NCBI GenBank assembly: GCA_027490195.1
Contig: JAIXYN010000014.1
Span: 1-64,000 of the forward strand
DNA length: 64,000 nt
Direction: 5' to 3'
Origin: Verrucomicrobiaceae bacterium
GTDB taxonomy: Bacteria > Verrucomicrobiota > Verrucomicrobiia > Verrucomicrobiales > Verrucomicrobiaceae
Below are positions 8,527-17,003 of this stretch, piece after piece. Position 1 is the stretch's first letter. Every line of letters begins with the position of its first letter. The position numbers were made by a program, and so were the translations under genes. Under the pieces are notes generated by a model. It made no database searches. It was given only the letters and a program-made list of their open reading frames with translations, and was not told the DNA's origin.

Positions 8527-9816
8527 TCAGGCGGCGGCGGGGAGTTCTGTTTCTTCGGCGGGAACTTCTGCGGCAGGGGAAAGCTTAGCGGCGTATGCAT
8601 CGGGATCGCGGCTGAGGGTCATGACGCATTCGAGGTGCTTGGTTTGCGGGAAGAGATCGAAGGGCTGGACGGTGCCGAGTTTGAAGCCGGCCTCGGTGAA
8701 GAGCACGAGGTCGCGCATCTGGGTGGCGGGATTGCAGGAGATGTAAACGACGCCTTTGGGATTGAAGGCGAAGAGCTGCTGCAAAAACTCGGGGCTGCTG
8801 CCAGCGCGCGGAGGATCGATGATCACCACGGTGTCGGCTCCGGCATGCGGCACGTCTTTGAACACGTGCTGGGCATCTGCGGCGATGAAGCGGCAGTTGG
8901 TGAGGGAATTGATTTCGGCGTTGTGCGCGGCTTTTTTGACGGCGGTTTCGGAGATCTCGACGCCGATGACGCTCTCGAAGTCGCGCGCGGCGCTGATGGC
9001 GAAGAGGCCGCTGCCGCAGTAGGCATCGACAAGATGCTTCGCGCCGGTGGCTTTGGCTTCGTCGATGGCGTGGCGGACGAACTTGGGCAGGATGAAGGGA
9101 TTGTTCTGGAAGAAGTCGCCTGCTTGGAACTCGAAGCGGACGCCGTCCACGTCCTCGACGGCGATTTCATCGGGTCGGGTGAGAACGCCGTTGCTGGCCG
9201 CACGCATGAGCAGGGTGGCGCCGTTTTTGAATTCGGCGGAGTTTGCACGGGCGCGCTCGCGCACGGAGGCAAGCTGCGCATTGAGCTCGGGCATGGCGAT
9301 GGGGCATTGCTCGACATCGACCATGGCATTGCGGGTGCGGGCGCGGAGGAAACCGATGGCACCGATGCCGCCCTCCTTTGGGCGCTGGAAGTGCGGGGTT
9401 ATCTTGGAGCGGTAGCCGTACTGAACGGGAGAGGGGATCACGGGGCACACGGGGTGCTCGATCTTGGCCATGTGCTTGAGCAACTCCGCCACCTGGCGCT
9501 GCTTGGAGAGCAACTGCTCTTCATAGGAGAGGTGCTGGTACTGGCAGCCGCCGCACTGGCTGAACAAGGGACACTGAGGTGTGACGCGGTTCGGAGAGGG
9601 CTCGATGACTGAGACGAAGTCGGCCTCGCTGTAGTTCTTGTGATTGCGGAAGACGCGGCACTTCACGAGCTCTCCGGCGAGGGTGAAGGGAACGAAGACG
9701 ACCCAGCCATCGACACGGGCGACTCCAGCGCCCTCGTTGGTGAGGCTTTCGATGCGGACGTCCAGCTCCTGGTGATAGGCGAAGGGGTGGGGAGTGAATT
9801 TGCGCGGCGGTTGCAT
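8527..9816 (-). CDS. rlmD: 23S rRNA (uracil-5-)-methyltransferase, RlmD/TrmA family
   Basis: A 429-residue RNA m5U methyltransferase. A TRAM RNA-binding domain occupies about residues 15-75 (IESLTNEGAGVARVDGWVVF). The 4Fe-4S cysteine cluster reads CPLFSQCGGCQYQH, with a further Cys in EQCPI. The SAM domain has DAYCGSGLFAI, the acidic ISETAV strand, and the catalytic region DPPRAGSS plus VYISCNP, where the Cys forms the uracil adduct. Alternatives are RlmCD or another member of the family; the exact target uridine cannot be read from sequence. The C-terminus has a short Ala/Glu/Pro-rich tail. Confidence 0.88.
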   Translation of the reverse strand: MQPPRKFTPHPFAYHQELDVRIESLTNEGAGVARVDGWVVFVPFTLAGELVKCRVFRNHKNYSEADFVSVIEPSPNRVTPQCPLFSQCGGCQYQHLSYEEQLLSKQRQVAELLKHMAKIEHPVCPVIPSPVQYGYRSKITPHFQRPKEGGIGAIGFLRARTRNAMVDVEQCPIAMPELNAQLASVRERARANSAEFKNGATLLMRAASNGVLTRPDEIAVEDVDGVRFEFQAGDFFQNNPFILPKFVRHAIDEAKATGAKHLVDAYCGSGLFAISAARDFESVIGVEISETAVKKAAHNAEINSLTNCRFIAADAQHVFKDVPHAGADTVVIIDPPRAGSSPEFLQQLFAFNPKGVVYISCNPATQMRDLVLFTEAGFKLGTVQPFDLFPQTKHLECVMTLSRDPDAYAAKLSPAAEVPAEETELPAAA

Positions 9817-9824
9817 GCGTCGCG

Positions 9825-10517
9825 TCAGGGTTTGGCGGGGGTGTTCATCTTCATGTAGGTACGGCCTTGGACTTTGCCGGTGGCGGGATCCAGGGTTTCG
9901 ACCCGTAGTTCCTTCAAGGCATTCGTGCCATTCACTTTCTGCATCTTGGTGACTTCGTAGCGTTTGATGACCTTGCTGCTGAGATCATAGGCTTCCATTT
10001 TCGCGGTACCACCGCTGGCCTGATGCACCCAGATGTCCACGGCATAGTAGGGGCCTTCTTTGCCGGGGTTCATGACACGCACGAGCCAGCATTTTTGCAG
10101 GCTCACGCGGGCCTCTTTGAGCAACTGCGGGTGCGGCCAGTAGAGAAAGCCGAGGGAGAGGTCTTCGTAGTTCAATTCCATGCCGCGCACCTTGCTGCTG
10201 AGCTGACTGGAAGGGACCTGCTTGGAAGTGCCTTTGCTTACCTGATACAGCTTCGAGGGAGAGGTGTTTAGATCGAGACAGATGGTCTCAACCGGCGGGG
10301 TGGAGAACAAGAAGTTCATGACCTGATTCCCCATGGTGAGTGTCAGGGGTTCGGTGCGGCCGGTGGCATCGTCACGGAGTTCACCCTGCAGCTTTTGGTT
10401 CTGACCGGCGTAGCTTTGGCGCACAGCGAGCATGATTTCCTCGGCGGTCTTTGGCTGCGCCGCTGCGGCACCCAGGCATGGGGTGAGTAGCAGTGTGGTC
10501 AGAATGATGAACTTCAT
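9825..10517 (-). CDS. exported LolA-like (outer-membrane lipoprotein-sorting) protein, copy 2
   Basis: About 230 residues from the ATG at 10517, chosen because a signal peptide (MKFIILTTLLLTPCLGAAAA) starts there. The remainder is a beta-rich domain with NYEDLSLGFLYWPHPQL, resembling the outer-membrane lipoprotein-sorting-like family (TP-0789/pfam17131 type), whose half-barrel binds lipid chains. It is clearly paralogous to the neighbour at 10573-11268: both share the PKTAEEI/PKSAEEI start, RDD-TGR, the YEDLSLGFLYWP segment and a GRTYMK end. Together the two genes look like a tandem duplication. Specific function unknown. Confidence 0.75.
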   Translation of the reverse strand: MKFIILTTLLLTPCLGAAAAQPKTAEEIMLAVRQSYAGQNQKLQGELRDDATGRTEPLTLTMGNQVMNFLFSTPPVETICLDLNTSPSKLYQVSKGTSKQVPSSQLSSKVRGMELNYEDLSLGFLYWPHPQLLKEARVSLQKCWLVRVMNPGKEGPYYAVDIWVHQASGGTAKMEAYDLSSKVIKRYEVTKMQKVNGTNALKELRVETLDPATGKVQGRTYMKMNTPAKP

Positions 10518-10572
10518 GGCGGTTCGGGTGCAGGGAGGGGCCTGTGTGAGCCTCCCTTTCACAAACGTCGCA

Positions 10573-11268
10573 TTAATTATTCTTCACGGGATCATCCAGC
10601 TTCATGTAGGTGCGGCCGATGACTTCGCCGTTGGCGGGATTTAGGGACTCGATGCGCAGTTCCTTGAGCGTCGTCGCGCCTTCTACTTTCTGCACCTTGG
10701 TCACCTGGTAGCGTTTCACGATTTTGCTCGCGCGATCAAAGGCCGCCATCTTGGCCGCGCCGCCGCTGCCCTGATGCACCCAGAGATCCACGGCGTAGTA
10801 GGGGCCCTGGCTGTTGGGGTTGGTGACACGAACGATCCAGCATTTCTGGCCGCTGACACGGTCTTCGCCCATGAGCTGAGGACGAGGCCAGTATAGGAAG
10901 CCAAGGGAGAGGTCTTCGTAGTTGAACTCCATGCCGCGCACTTTGTTGCCATGCTGGGCGTCTGGCACCACGGATGAGCCGCCCGCGCGCACCTGATACA
11001 GCGTGGCTGGAGAGGTGTTCATGTCGAGGTGGACGATTTCTGGCGGCGGATTTTTAAACAGGAAGCGCATGACCCGGTCTTGCATTGTGAGGGTCATTGG
11101 CTCAGACCTGCCCGTGTTGTCGTCACGCAGTTCGCCTGTCATCTTGTAGTTTTGCAGCGCGTAACTGTTCTGCACGATGCGAATGATTTCCTCGGCGGAT
11201 TTCGGCTGGGCATCTTCAGCACGCAGCACTGAGGCGAGAAGCAGAGGGAGGAGGATGAAACGTTTCAT
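10573..11268 (-). CDS. exported LolA-like (outer-membrane lipoprotein-sorting) protein, copy 1
   Basis: A 231-residue protein with a signal peptide (MKRFILLPLLLASVLRAED) and the same beta-rich LolA-like domain as the next gene, with FNYEDLSLGFLYWPRPQL in the middle. It is first in a two-gene unit, with about 55 bases between its stop and the start of copy 2. It is divergent from the membrane glycosyltransferase at 11324, so 11269-11323 should hold promoters for both directions. Cysteine and aromatic positions are kept between copies, which suggests the same fold and possibly different cargo. Confidence 0.75.
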   Translation of the reverse strand: MKRFILLPLLLASVLRAEDAQPKSAEEIIRIVQNSYALQNYKMTGELRDDNTGRSEPMTLTMQDRVMRFLFKNPPPEIVHLDMNTSPATLYQVRAGGSSVVPDAQHGNKVRGMEFNYEDLSLGFLYWPRPQLMGEDRVSGQKCWIVRVTNPNSQGPYYAVDLWVHQGSGGAAKMAAFDRASKIVKRYQVTKVQKVEGATTLKELRIESLNPANGEVIGRTYMKLDDPVKNN

Positions 11269-11323
11269 AAGGGTGGGCGAGTGGGTGACGACACTTTGAC
11301 TTGTCGGCGACGATCTCTATTCA

Positions 11324-12811
11324 ATGCGCTCAACCATCATGCAGCGCCAGCGCTTTCTCTTTGCCGCCCTGGGCCTGCTCACGCTCTGGCGCTGGGCGTT
11401 GCTGCCGACGCTGGAACTCGCGCCGGAGGAGGCACTGGCGGTTTTTCGCGTCAAACATGGGCAGTGGTGCAGCTTTTTCGAGATCGGGCCGCTGGTGCCG
11501 GTGTTTGCAAGGCTGGGCATGGTGATCGGTGGTGCGGGTGAGTTTGGGGTGCGATTCTTTGCACCGCTGCTCGCGCTGGGAGCATCATTGCTGGTGTGGC
11601 GGCTGGCGCGTGACTTTTTTGATGAGCAGATCGCGGGCTGGGCAGTGGTGATCGTGAATGTGCTGCCCGCTTTCAATCTTGCCGCCGTCACACTGACTCC
11701 GGGGACATTGAACTGCGTGCTGGTGCCAGCGGCGGCGCTGTGTGTGCGTAGTGCACTGCGGCAGGCAGATCCGAAGCACCGGGCGTGGTGGTGGGCTGCG
11801 GCGTGCGTGGTGGCTACGGCGCTGGCGCAACCGCCTGCCTTTGCCACGATAGCGGCGGTGGTGTGCGTGTTTGGGCTGTCCAAGGGGCTGCGGCATCGTC
11901 TGCATGGATCGGGCTTCAGAGGGATTCTGGCTGCATGGTCGGTGGTGGTGTTGTGCTGGCTGGTCTGGCAAGGGTGGCATGGCTGGCCGGCGTTTGCAGC
12001 AGGGCACTGGCTGCCGGAGTGGCGGGTGATTCCGAATCTGATGCGTTGGATCGTGCTCGCCTCTCCTTTGTTGCTTGTGCTTTTCGTGGTGGCTGTGCGT
12101 GCGGGATTTTCGAGTGCCATGCTGCAGTCCCACCGCAGCCTCCCGATGGCGATGCTGCTGCCGCTGGCGGGGATCGACTTGTTCTATGGCCCGCATGAGA
12201 TATGGCCGGATACGGGCGGCGTGGTCTGGATGCTCTTCGCGGCGATGCTTCTTGCGCATCGCAGCACGGTGGCCCGCACAGCGGTGATCGAGCAGAAGAT
12301 CAGCCTGCGCACCATCACGATTGTGCTGGCCGCGCTGCAGAGTGCTTTTTTGCTGCAAACGGATCTGCCGCGAACGCTGGGGCTGACATGGCGATTTTCA
12401 CCCAAACCCAGTGCTGAGACGGACGCCGCGCATGTATTTACCGCTGATCCGTCCAAGACCCTGCGTGGCTGGCGTGAGAGCGCCAAGGTCGTGTCCGCAG
12501 TCTTGGAGCAGGCGGGTGGGGCTGGGGCATGGTTCATCCTCGCTGGTGACTGGCCGCTCGCGGTCGAGCTCGATCATTACCTCGGCCAGGCCGGGACGGT
12601 GCAGTCGCCAGCCAGTGATCTACGCTCTTTTGCCGGGCGCAGCGCCCTTTTTGTCACGGAGGACAGGGATGCGAAAGGCCTGCCCGATTTGCTCAAGAAC
12701 AGGTTTCAGCGCACCGAATTGCTCTCCGTGGCACGGGTCATGCATGCGGGGAATGAGGTGCGATGGTTGAAAATCTTTGCTTGCCACGATTATCGAGCGC
12801 CCGACTTTTGA
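11324..12811 (+). CDS. integral-membrane glycosyltransferase (GT39/GT83, ArnT-like)
   Basis: A 495-residue protein with roughly ten membrane helices in its first 350 residues and a soluble C-terminal domain of about 140 residues. The first periplasmic loop has LELAPEEALA, matching the acidic '(D/E)E' motif of polyprenyl-phosphate-sugar-dependent transferases. The arrangement fits enzymes that move a sugar from a polyprenyl-phosphate donor to a periplasmic acceptor. The GT2 gene right after it (17 bases, if that starts at 12828) would make such a donor, so the two form a likely pair. An ATG at 11339 is an equally good start. Acceptor unknown. Confidence 0.7.
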   Translation: MRSTIMQRQRFLFAALGLLTLWRWALLPTLELAPEEALAVFRVKHGQWCSFFEIGPLVPVFARLGMVIGGAGEFGVRFFAPLLALGASLLVWRLARDFFDEQIAGWAVVIVNVLPAFNLAAVTLTPGTLNCVLVPAAALCVRSALRQADPKHRAWWWAAACVVATALAQPPAFATIAAVVCVFGLSKGLRHRLHGSGFRGILAAWSVVVLCWLVWQGWHGWPAFAAGHWLPEWRVIPNLMRWIVLASPLLLVLFVVAVRAGFSSAMLQSHRSLPMAMLLPLAGIDLFYGPHEIWPDTGGVVWMLFAAMLLAHRSTVARTAVIEQKISLRTITIVLAALQSAFLLQTDLPRTLGLTWRFSPKPSAETDAAHVFTADPSKTLRGWRESAKVVSAVLEQAGGAGAWFILAGDWPLAVELDHYLGQAGTVQSPASDLRSFAGRSALFVTEDRDAKGLPDLLKNRFQRTELLSVARVMHAGNEVRWLKIFACHDYRAPDF

Positions 12812-12827
12812 TGCCCATTTCGTCTCC

Positions 12828-13544
12828 ATGCCTTCATCACCTGCCATTTCCGTCGTCGTGCCGCTCTACAATGAGGAGGACAATGTCGTGGAGATGCAGC
12901 AGCAGATCGACAAGGTCCTAGGAGGGCGCGATTACGAACTGGTGCTGGTGGATGATGGATCGAAGGATCAGACCCTGGCCCGTGTGCAGCGTGGCGAGCG
13001 GGTGCGGGTGATCGTCTTTGAAAAAAACAGCGGGCAGAGCGCCGCCATGCATGCGGGCATTTATGCTGCGCTGGGGGATGTGATCGTCACGCTGGATGGC
13101 GACCTGCAAAACGATCCTGCTGATATTCCTGCGATGATCGCGAAGCTGGATGAAGACGGCGGCTATGATCTCGTCTGCGGCTACCGAGCCAAGCGTAAGG
13201 ATACGACGTTCAAGCGGCTGCAGAGCCGCATCGCGAATTTCGTGCGTTCCCGTTTTGTGGGGGATCACGTGCGTGACACGGGCTGCACGCTCAAGGTGAT
13301 GCGCCGCGACTGCCGGGAAGCTTTGCTGCTCTTCAACGGCATGCACCGGTTCATTCCCGCCCTGATCCGTAACATGGGCTGGCGCGTGACCGAAATGCCG
13401 GTGAACCACCGCGCGCGCATCCATGGCGTGAGCAAATATGGCTTTGGCAACCGTGCGCTGCGCGCGACGATGGACATGTTTGGCGTGCGCTGGTTGAACA
13501 GCCGACGCACCCGCTATGTCATTCGTGAGGAGCGCCGTGGCTGA
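12828..13544 (+). CDS. GT2 polyprenyl-phosphate sugar transferase (DPM1/ArnC-like, soluble form)
   Basis: About 238 residues from the ATG at 12828; the earlier in-frame start at 12777 would overlap the previous gene. The GT-A fold has ISVVVPLYNEEDN, VLVDDGSKDQT, and TLDGDLQNDP with the DxD-like metal site. A conserved RDTGCTLKVMRR and a HRFIPAL segment follow, as in dolichyl/undecaprenyl-phosphate mannose or glucose synthases. It lacks the two C-terminal membrane helices of GtrB/ArnC types. Probable role: making the lipid-linked sugar for the upstream membrane transferase. Confidence 0.85.
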   Translation: MPSSPAISVVVPLYNEEDNVVEMQQQIDKVLGGRDYELVLVDDGSKDQTLARVQRGERVRVIVFEKNSGQSAAMHAGIYAALGDVIVTLDGDLQNDPADIPAMIAKLDEDGGYDLVCGYRAKRKDTTFKRLQSRIANFVRSRFVGDHVRDTGCTLKVMRRDCREALLLFNGMHRFIPALIRNMGWRVTEMPVNHRARIHGVSKYGFGNRALRATMDMFGVRWLNSRRTRYVIREERRG

Positions 13545-13604
13545 TGTGTTTCTGTTGTTGACGAGACAACTGCTTCGCAGCCATGCTGTAACCAAGCACC
13601 CTGG

Positions 13605-14579
13605 ATGAATCTACGCGAACAACTGCGACTACTGCTACCCGAAATCTTACCGCATGATCCTGCGGATTCGATCAAGGGCACTGAACTCATCCGCCTGGTG
13701 CGGTTGCGCCTCGGTGATGGCTACAGCGACGCCACGCTGCGCTACCATTTTTCCATCCTGAGCTACGATCCCACGTCGCCCATTGCGAAGGTGGATCAGG
13801 GGCAGGGATACTACCAGCGGCAGAAGAAAACACTGGGCGGCAGCAACGGAGTCAGCCGACAGGGGCTGTTCGACAGCGAGCTGGGCGAGAGCGATCAATG
13901 CTGGTCGCGCTATCTGCGGATGGTCGCCATCTATGAGCGGCTCTGTTTGCAGCGCTCGCGCTATCCCTTCCTGCTGAACCGAAATAGCAGTGGCACGCCC
14001 AGCATGGAAGGGGAGTGGGACATTCCTGATCTTGTGGTGGCTGATTGGGATCTCGACACAGGCAGCGACGACGCACCGCGATTTGATGCAGCGATGCTTG
14101 ACCTGCGCCGCCACCTTGGTGGACCTGAAGTGGGGCTGGCCGGGGTGCAACTTAAACTGAGCGTGGCGCCGGACACCTTCAGCGCTGACTTTTTTCAGGC
14201 GCTCAGCGCCACACGGTGGACGTTGCAGAGCGAGATTGTCATCGCGGAAGGACTGAATGACGAGGCGCTGGTGGATGCGCTGCGGAGTCTCGGGCATCAG
14301 TTTGGCGTGGGGATCAGCAGCCTTGGGATACCGCTCACGGTGCTGGATGAATTGCCTTCTGCGAAGGAGTTGCGCGCGATGAGTGCAGCGGAGTTTGAGG
14401 CGGTGCACAATCTGCTGCGCATTCAGAAGATCACGCTGCCGACGTCGCGGTCGACGCTTGACTGGTCGGCGCTCAATACGTTGCGGAAGAAGCATGACTC
14501 TGTGGCCGATCTAGTGCGGTGGCTTTCGGAGTGTTTGGCGAAGCGGCAGCCGGAGTGGGTGGGCGGGGTGGTGAGGTAA
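13605..14579 (+). CDS. HrgA/COG2958-like protein: winged helix plus PD-(D/E)xK-like domain
   Basis: A 324-residue protein. Residues about 20-75 look like a winged-helix domain (KGTELIRLVRLRLGDGYSDA then RYHFSILSYD). The middle resembles COG2958/HrgA proteins found beside restriction systems: IPDLVV (PD at 141-142), GVQLKLSVAP (K184) and DFFQALSATRW (from about 195), followed by IVIAEG. The family's usual E-x-K appears as Q-L-K here. A modified nuclease fold or DNA-binding regulator is plausible. No methylase or other restriction gene is adjacent, so a defence role is inference only. Confidence 0.5.
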   Translation: MNLREQLRLLLPEILPHDPADSIKGTELIRLVRLRLGDGYSDATLRYHFSILSYDPTSPIAKVDQGQGYYQRQKKTLGGSNGVSRQGLFDSELGESDQCWSRYLRMVAIYERLCLQRSRYPFLLNRNSSGTPSMEGEWDIPDLVVADWDLDTGSDDAPRFDAAMLDLRRHLGGPEVGLAGVQLKLSVAPDTFSADFFQALSATRWTLQSEIVIAEGLNDEALVDALRSLGHQFGVGISSLGIPLTVLDELPSAKELRAMSAAEFEAVHNLLRIQKITLPTSRSTLDWSALNTLRKKHDSVADLVRWLSECLAKRQPEWVGGVVR

Positions 14580-14583
14580 CCCA

Positions 14584-15033
14584 GTGACTCGCATGAGCTC
14601 TCTATCTCGAGCTAACTGGACGAGAATTCATGGGTTGTTCTGTTTTTTTATCACAGCTGGCGGTTCTCTTTTGTTTGGTCTGATTTTATGGTTTGTAGTG
14701 CTGGCAGCTGACGTGCTTCTAGGTTTCGATCAGATCTCGAGACACATGCATCAGTCAGGATACAGGATGTTTTCGATTTTAGGTGCTCCATGGGGATTGG
14801 GGCTTGTTTATGGAATCACCTTCTTCATCGCGGCTTTGACGGCAAGCCTATGGCGTTGGAGTTGCCGCCCTGGCTTGGCGGCCTTTGTTGCTTATGCAGC
14901 ATACCTCTTGTTTTGTCTTCCGGGCTTCGAATGGAGAGATGCCCACGCTGGCGATTTGCTTATTCTCCTGACGCCGTTGCTAACAGCTCCACTGGGAGGT
15001 CTGGCTGGATATTCTCTTTTTGCGAAGACTTGA
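14584..15033 (+). CDS. four-helix membrane protein, unknown function
   Basis: 149 residues from a GTG start four bases after the previous stop; an ATG at 14593 is an alternative. It has about four hydrophobic segments (roughly residues 15-45, 61-80, 88-107 and 118-146) with short loops. Codon use looks more AT-rich than in neighbours. I recognise no family. Close spacing suggests co-transcription with the HrgA-like gene. Confidence 0.6.
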   Translation: MTRMSSLSRANWTRIHGLFCFFITAGGSLLFGLILWFVVLAADVLLGFDQISRHMHQSGYRMFSILGAPWGLGLVYGITFFIAALTASLWRWSCRPGLAAFVAYAAYLLFCLPGFEWRDAHAGDLLILLTPLLTAPLGGLAGYSLFAKT

Positions 15034-15111
15034 GATCGCCAATGGCCAGTCATCTTTACAAATCTAAAAGCACGTTGATGCAGTGATCGAGCAGAGGTGT
15101 ATTTCCAACCC

Positions 15112-15339
15112 ATGAATGAAAGCCCTGAACCGGACACCTTTGAGAAGCGGCTTCGGTTTGGATGTGGTTTTTTATTGGGTGGACTTATCGGCTTTCTCTT
15201 CGCCTTGCGAGAGATTGCAGCCTTTACGGGATTCTTTTGGGCGTTCGTTGCAGGCGTTGCGCTGCTCTTTGGCTTTTTGGCGATGCGGCATGGAGACGAG
15301 TTCTGGCACAACTTGCCTGACTGGCTGCGATGGTGGTAG
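15112..15339 (+). CDS. small two-helix membrane protein
   Basis: 75 residues from the ATG at 15112 (a GTG at 15097 would add five). A short charged N-terminus (ESPEPDTFEKRLRFG) precedes a Gly-rich helix GFLLGGLIGFLFAL and a second helix ending near GFLAMRHGDEFWHN. No known family recognised. It is the last gene before a 460-base gap that mostly holds a dispersed repeat. Confidence 0.55.
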   Translation: MNESPEPDTFEKRLRFGCGFLLGGLIGFLFALREIAAFTGFFWAFVAGVALLFGFLAMRHGDEFWHNLPDWLRWW

Positions 15340-15423
15340 GGTTACATGAGGCTGAAGACAAGAGTGAATGGTAATCGTTAAGGCATGTCGAGAGCCTGGG
15401 GGCGCTGACTGGTCGCGGAGCCA

Positions 15424-15608
15424 ATGCGTGGCGGAGCTTTTCGCAGACGCTGCTGGAGGGGGGGGGTGTTGCGAAATGCTGGGTTTGCTTCCCGGTCGTG
15501 TGCTGGTGACCCAGGGTCGCCTCGCTGAGACTCGGCTGACCCTGGGCTTAATTCCGCAGCTCCGTTGGAGCTGATGTCGTGCGGAGTGGAGTGGCGAAGA
15601 ACGAGTCA
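15424..15608 (+). repeat. dispersed structured repeat, full copy B
   Basis: Same architecture as the copy at 8221-8401. It has GCAGACGCTGCTGG, then GGGTTTGCTTCCCGG. Hairpin 1 has arms CCCAGGGTC (15510-15518) and GACCCTGGG (15538-15546). Hairpin 2 is CAGCTCC-gtt-GGAGCTG. The tail is GCGGAGTGGAGTGGCGAAG. The remaining bases of the gap, 15609-15799, show no gene and should hold the promoter of the downstream isomerase-like gene. Confidence 0.8.
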
Positions 15609-15799
15609 GCCCACCAAGGGGTTCCGTGCGGCGGACACGATGGGCAGGAGGAGTGTCTGCACGAAACCACTTTTTAACCAAGTGCCATTCGTTCCTGATC
15701 TATTTCAATATCTGAATGTTCGAGTCGTTGTTTCGGCAGGAAGATTGCTGTTCAACTCGGAGAAATGAATTCCTTTTCACACACGTTGTCTGAAGCCGC

Positions 15800-16885
15800 A
15801 TGACCCGTCGTACTTTTCTCACTTCTGCTGCTGCTTTCGCGGCTGCGCTGCCTTCATCGGGTGCCTTGCGGGGGAAGAAGATGGGGATCGTGATTCATTC
15901 GTACTGGAAGCGGTGGCAGGGGAAGTACTCGAATTTGAAGTATCCGCCGTTTGAGCATGCGCTGGATGTGCTGGATCATGTGCGGGACCTTGGCGTGGGG
16001 GCGTTGCAGACGCCTGTGGGTGGCTGGACGAGTGAGTTTGCGGGGAAGGTGCGCGCGACTTGTGAATCCTATGGCATGAAGCTGGAGGGCAGCATCACCC
16101 TGCCGAAGAATGAGAATGATGTGGGGCGCTTTGAGCAGGAGGTGCGCATCGCCAAGGAGGCGGGAGCCACGATTTTCCGCTCGGCCACTGGAGGCCGGAG
16201 GTATGAGCTTTTTAGCAGCCTGGAGGATTTCAAGCACTGGAAGGACGGGGCGTTTAAGTCCATGCAGCTTGCGGAGCCGGTGGCACGGCGGCAGAAGGTG
16301 AAGATTGGCATTGAGAATCACAAGGATTTCCACGCGGCGGAGCTTGCGGAGGTGCTGGGGCGTTTGAGCAGTCCGCACATGGGTGCATGTGTTGATACGG
16401 GTAACAGCATCGCTTTGCTGGAAGATCCGATGACGGTCGTTGAAACGCTCGCGCCGTATGCAGTGACCACGCACATCAAGGACATGGCGGTGCAGGAGAC
16501 GGCGACGGGTTTTCTGCTGGCGGAAGTGCCGCTGGGAGAGGGCATCCTGGATCTGCCGCGCATGTTGGCTTTGTTTGAGAAGTACAATCCGCAGATCGAT
16601 TACCAACTGGAGATGATCACGCGGGATCCGCTCGACATTCCCTGCCTCAAACCGAGCTATTGGGCCACTTTTCCTGACAAACCGGGTACGGAACTTGCCC
16701 GGACACTCACCCTGGTGCGAGCGCGCAAGGCGGAGAAGATGCCCAAGACGAGTGGGCTCAGCCTTGAGGCGGCATTGGAGTTTGAGGAGACCAATATTGT
16801 GAAATGCCTGCGTCAGGCGGGGGACAAGTATGGCTTTACGCCTTCACTGAAGCCGAAGGCGGCGGGGAAGAAGGATGAGCATTGA
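15800..16885 (+). CDS. Tat-exported sugar phosphate isomerase/epimerase-like TIM-barrel protein
   Basis: A 361-residue protein. The N-terminus MTRRTFLTSAAAFAAALPSS is a twin-arginine-type signal. The rest fits the xylose isomerase-like/AP endonuclease 2 TIM barrel: an acidic residue in KIGIENHKDF, CVDTGNS, and the metal-binding His in VTTHIKDMAVQ. Such exported barrels are abundant in Verrucomicrobia and Planctomycetes and are usually linked to carbohydrate breakdown. The precise reaction is unknown. It lies between a repeat and recQ and has no obvious operon partner. Confidence 0.82.
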   Translation: MTRRTFLTSAAAFAAALPSSGALRGKKMGIVIHSYWKRWQGKYSNLKYPPFEHALDVLDHVRDLGVGALQTPVGGWTSEFAGKVRATCESYGMKLEGSITLPKNENDVGRFEQEVRIAKEAGATIFRSATGGRRYELFSSLEDFKHWKDGAFKSMQLAEPVARRQKVKIGIENHKDFHAAELAEVLGRLSSPHMGACVDTGNSIALLEDPMTVVETLAPYAVTTHIKDMAVQETATGFLLAEVPLGEGILDLPRMLALFEKYNPQIDYQLEMITRDPLDIPCLKPSYWATFPDKPGTELARTLTLVRARKAEKMPKTSGLSLEAALEFEETNIVKCLRQAGDKYGFTPSLKPKAAGKKDEH

Positions 16886-17003
16886 TTGGCCGCAAAGAGG
16901 CGCAAAAAATGATCTAAAATAGGAGGGGAGTCTGGATCCTCTCTTTTGTTAATTTTTGTGGGTTCTTGCGGCTCATCCCCCCTGCGTGCATGATGCTCCG
17001 TCC

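Noticed and set aside
8503..9612. 369-codon open frame on the plus strand
   Set aside because: Antisense to the RlmD-like gene, whose Fe-S, SAM and catalytic motifs are intact; the Gly/Asp/Val-rich product is a mirror artefact.
13647..14495. 282-codon open frame on the minus strand
   Set aside because: Antisense to the HrgA-like gene; the plus-strand protein has recognisable fold motifs, the minus one is His/Gln/Arg-rich and featureless.
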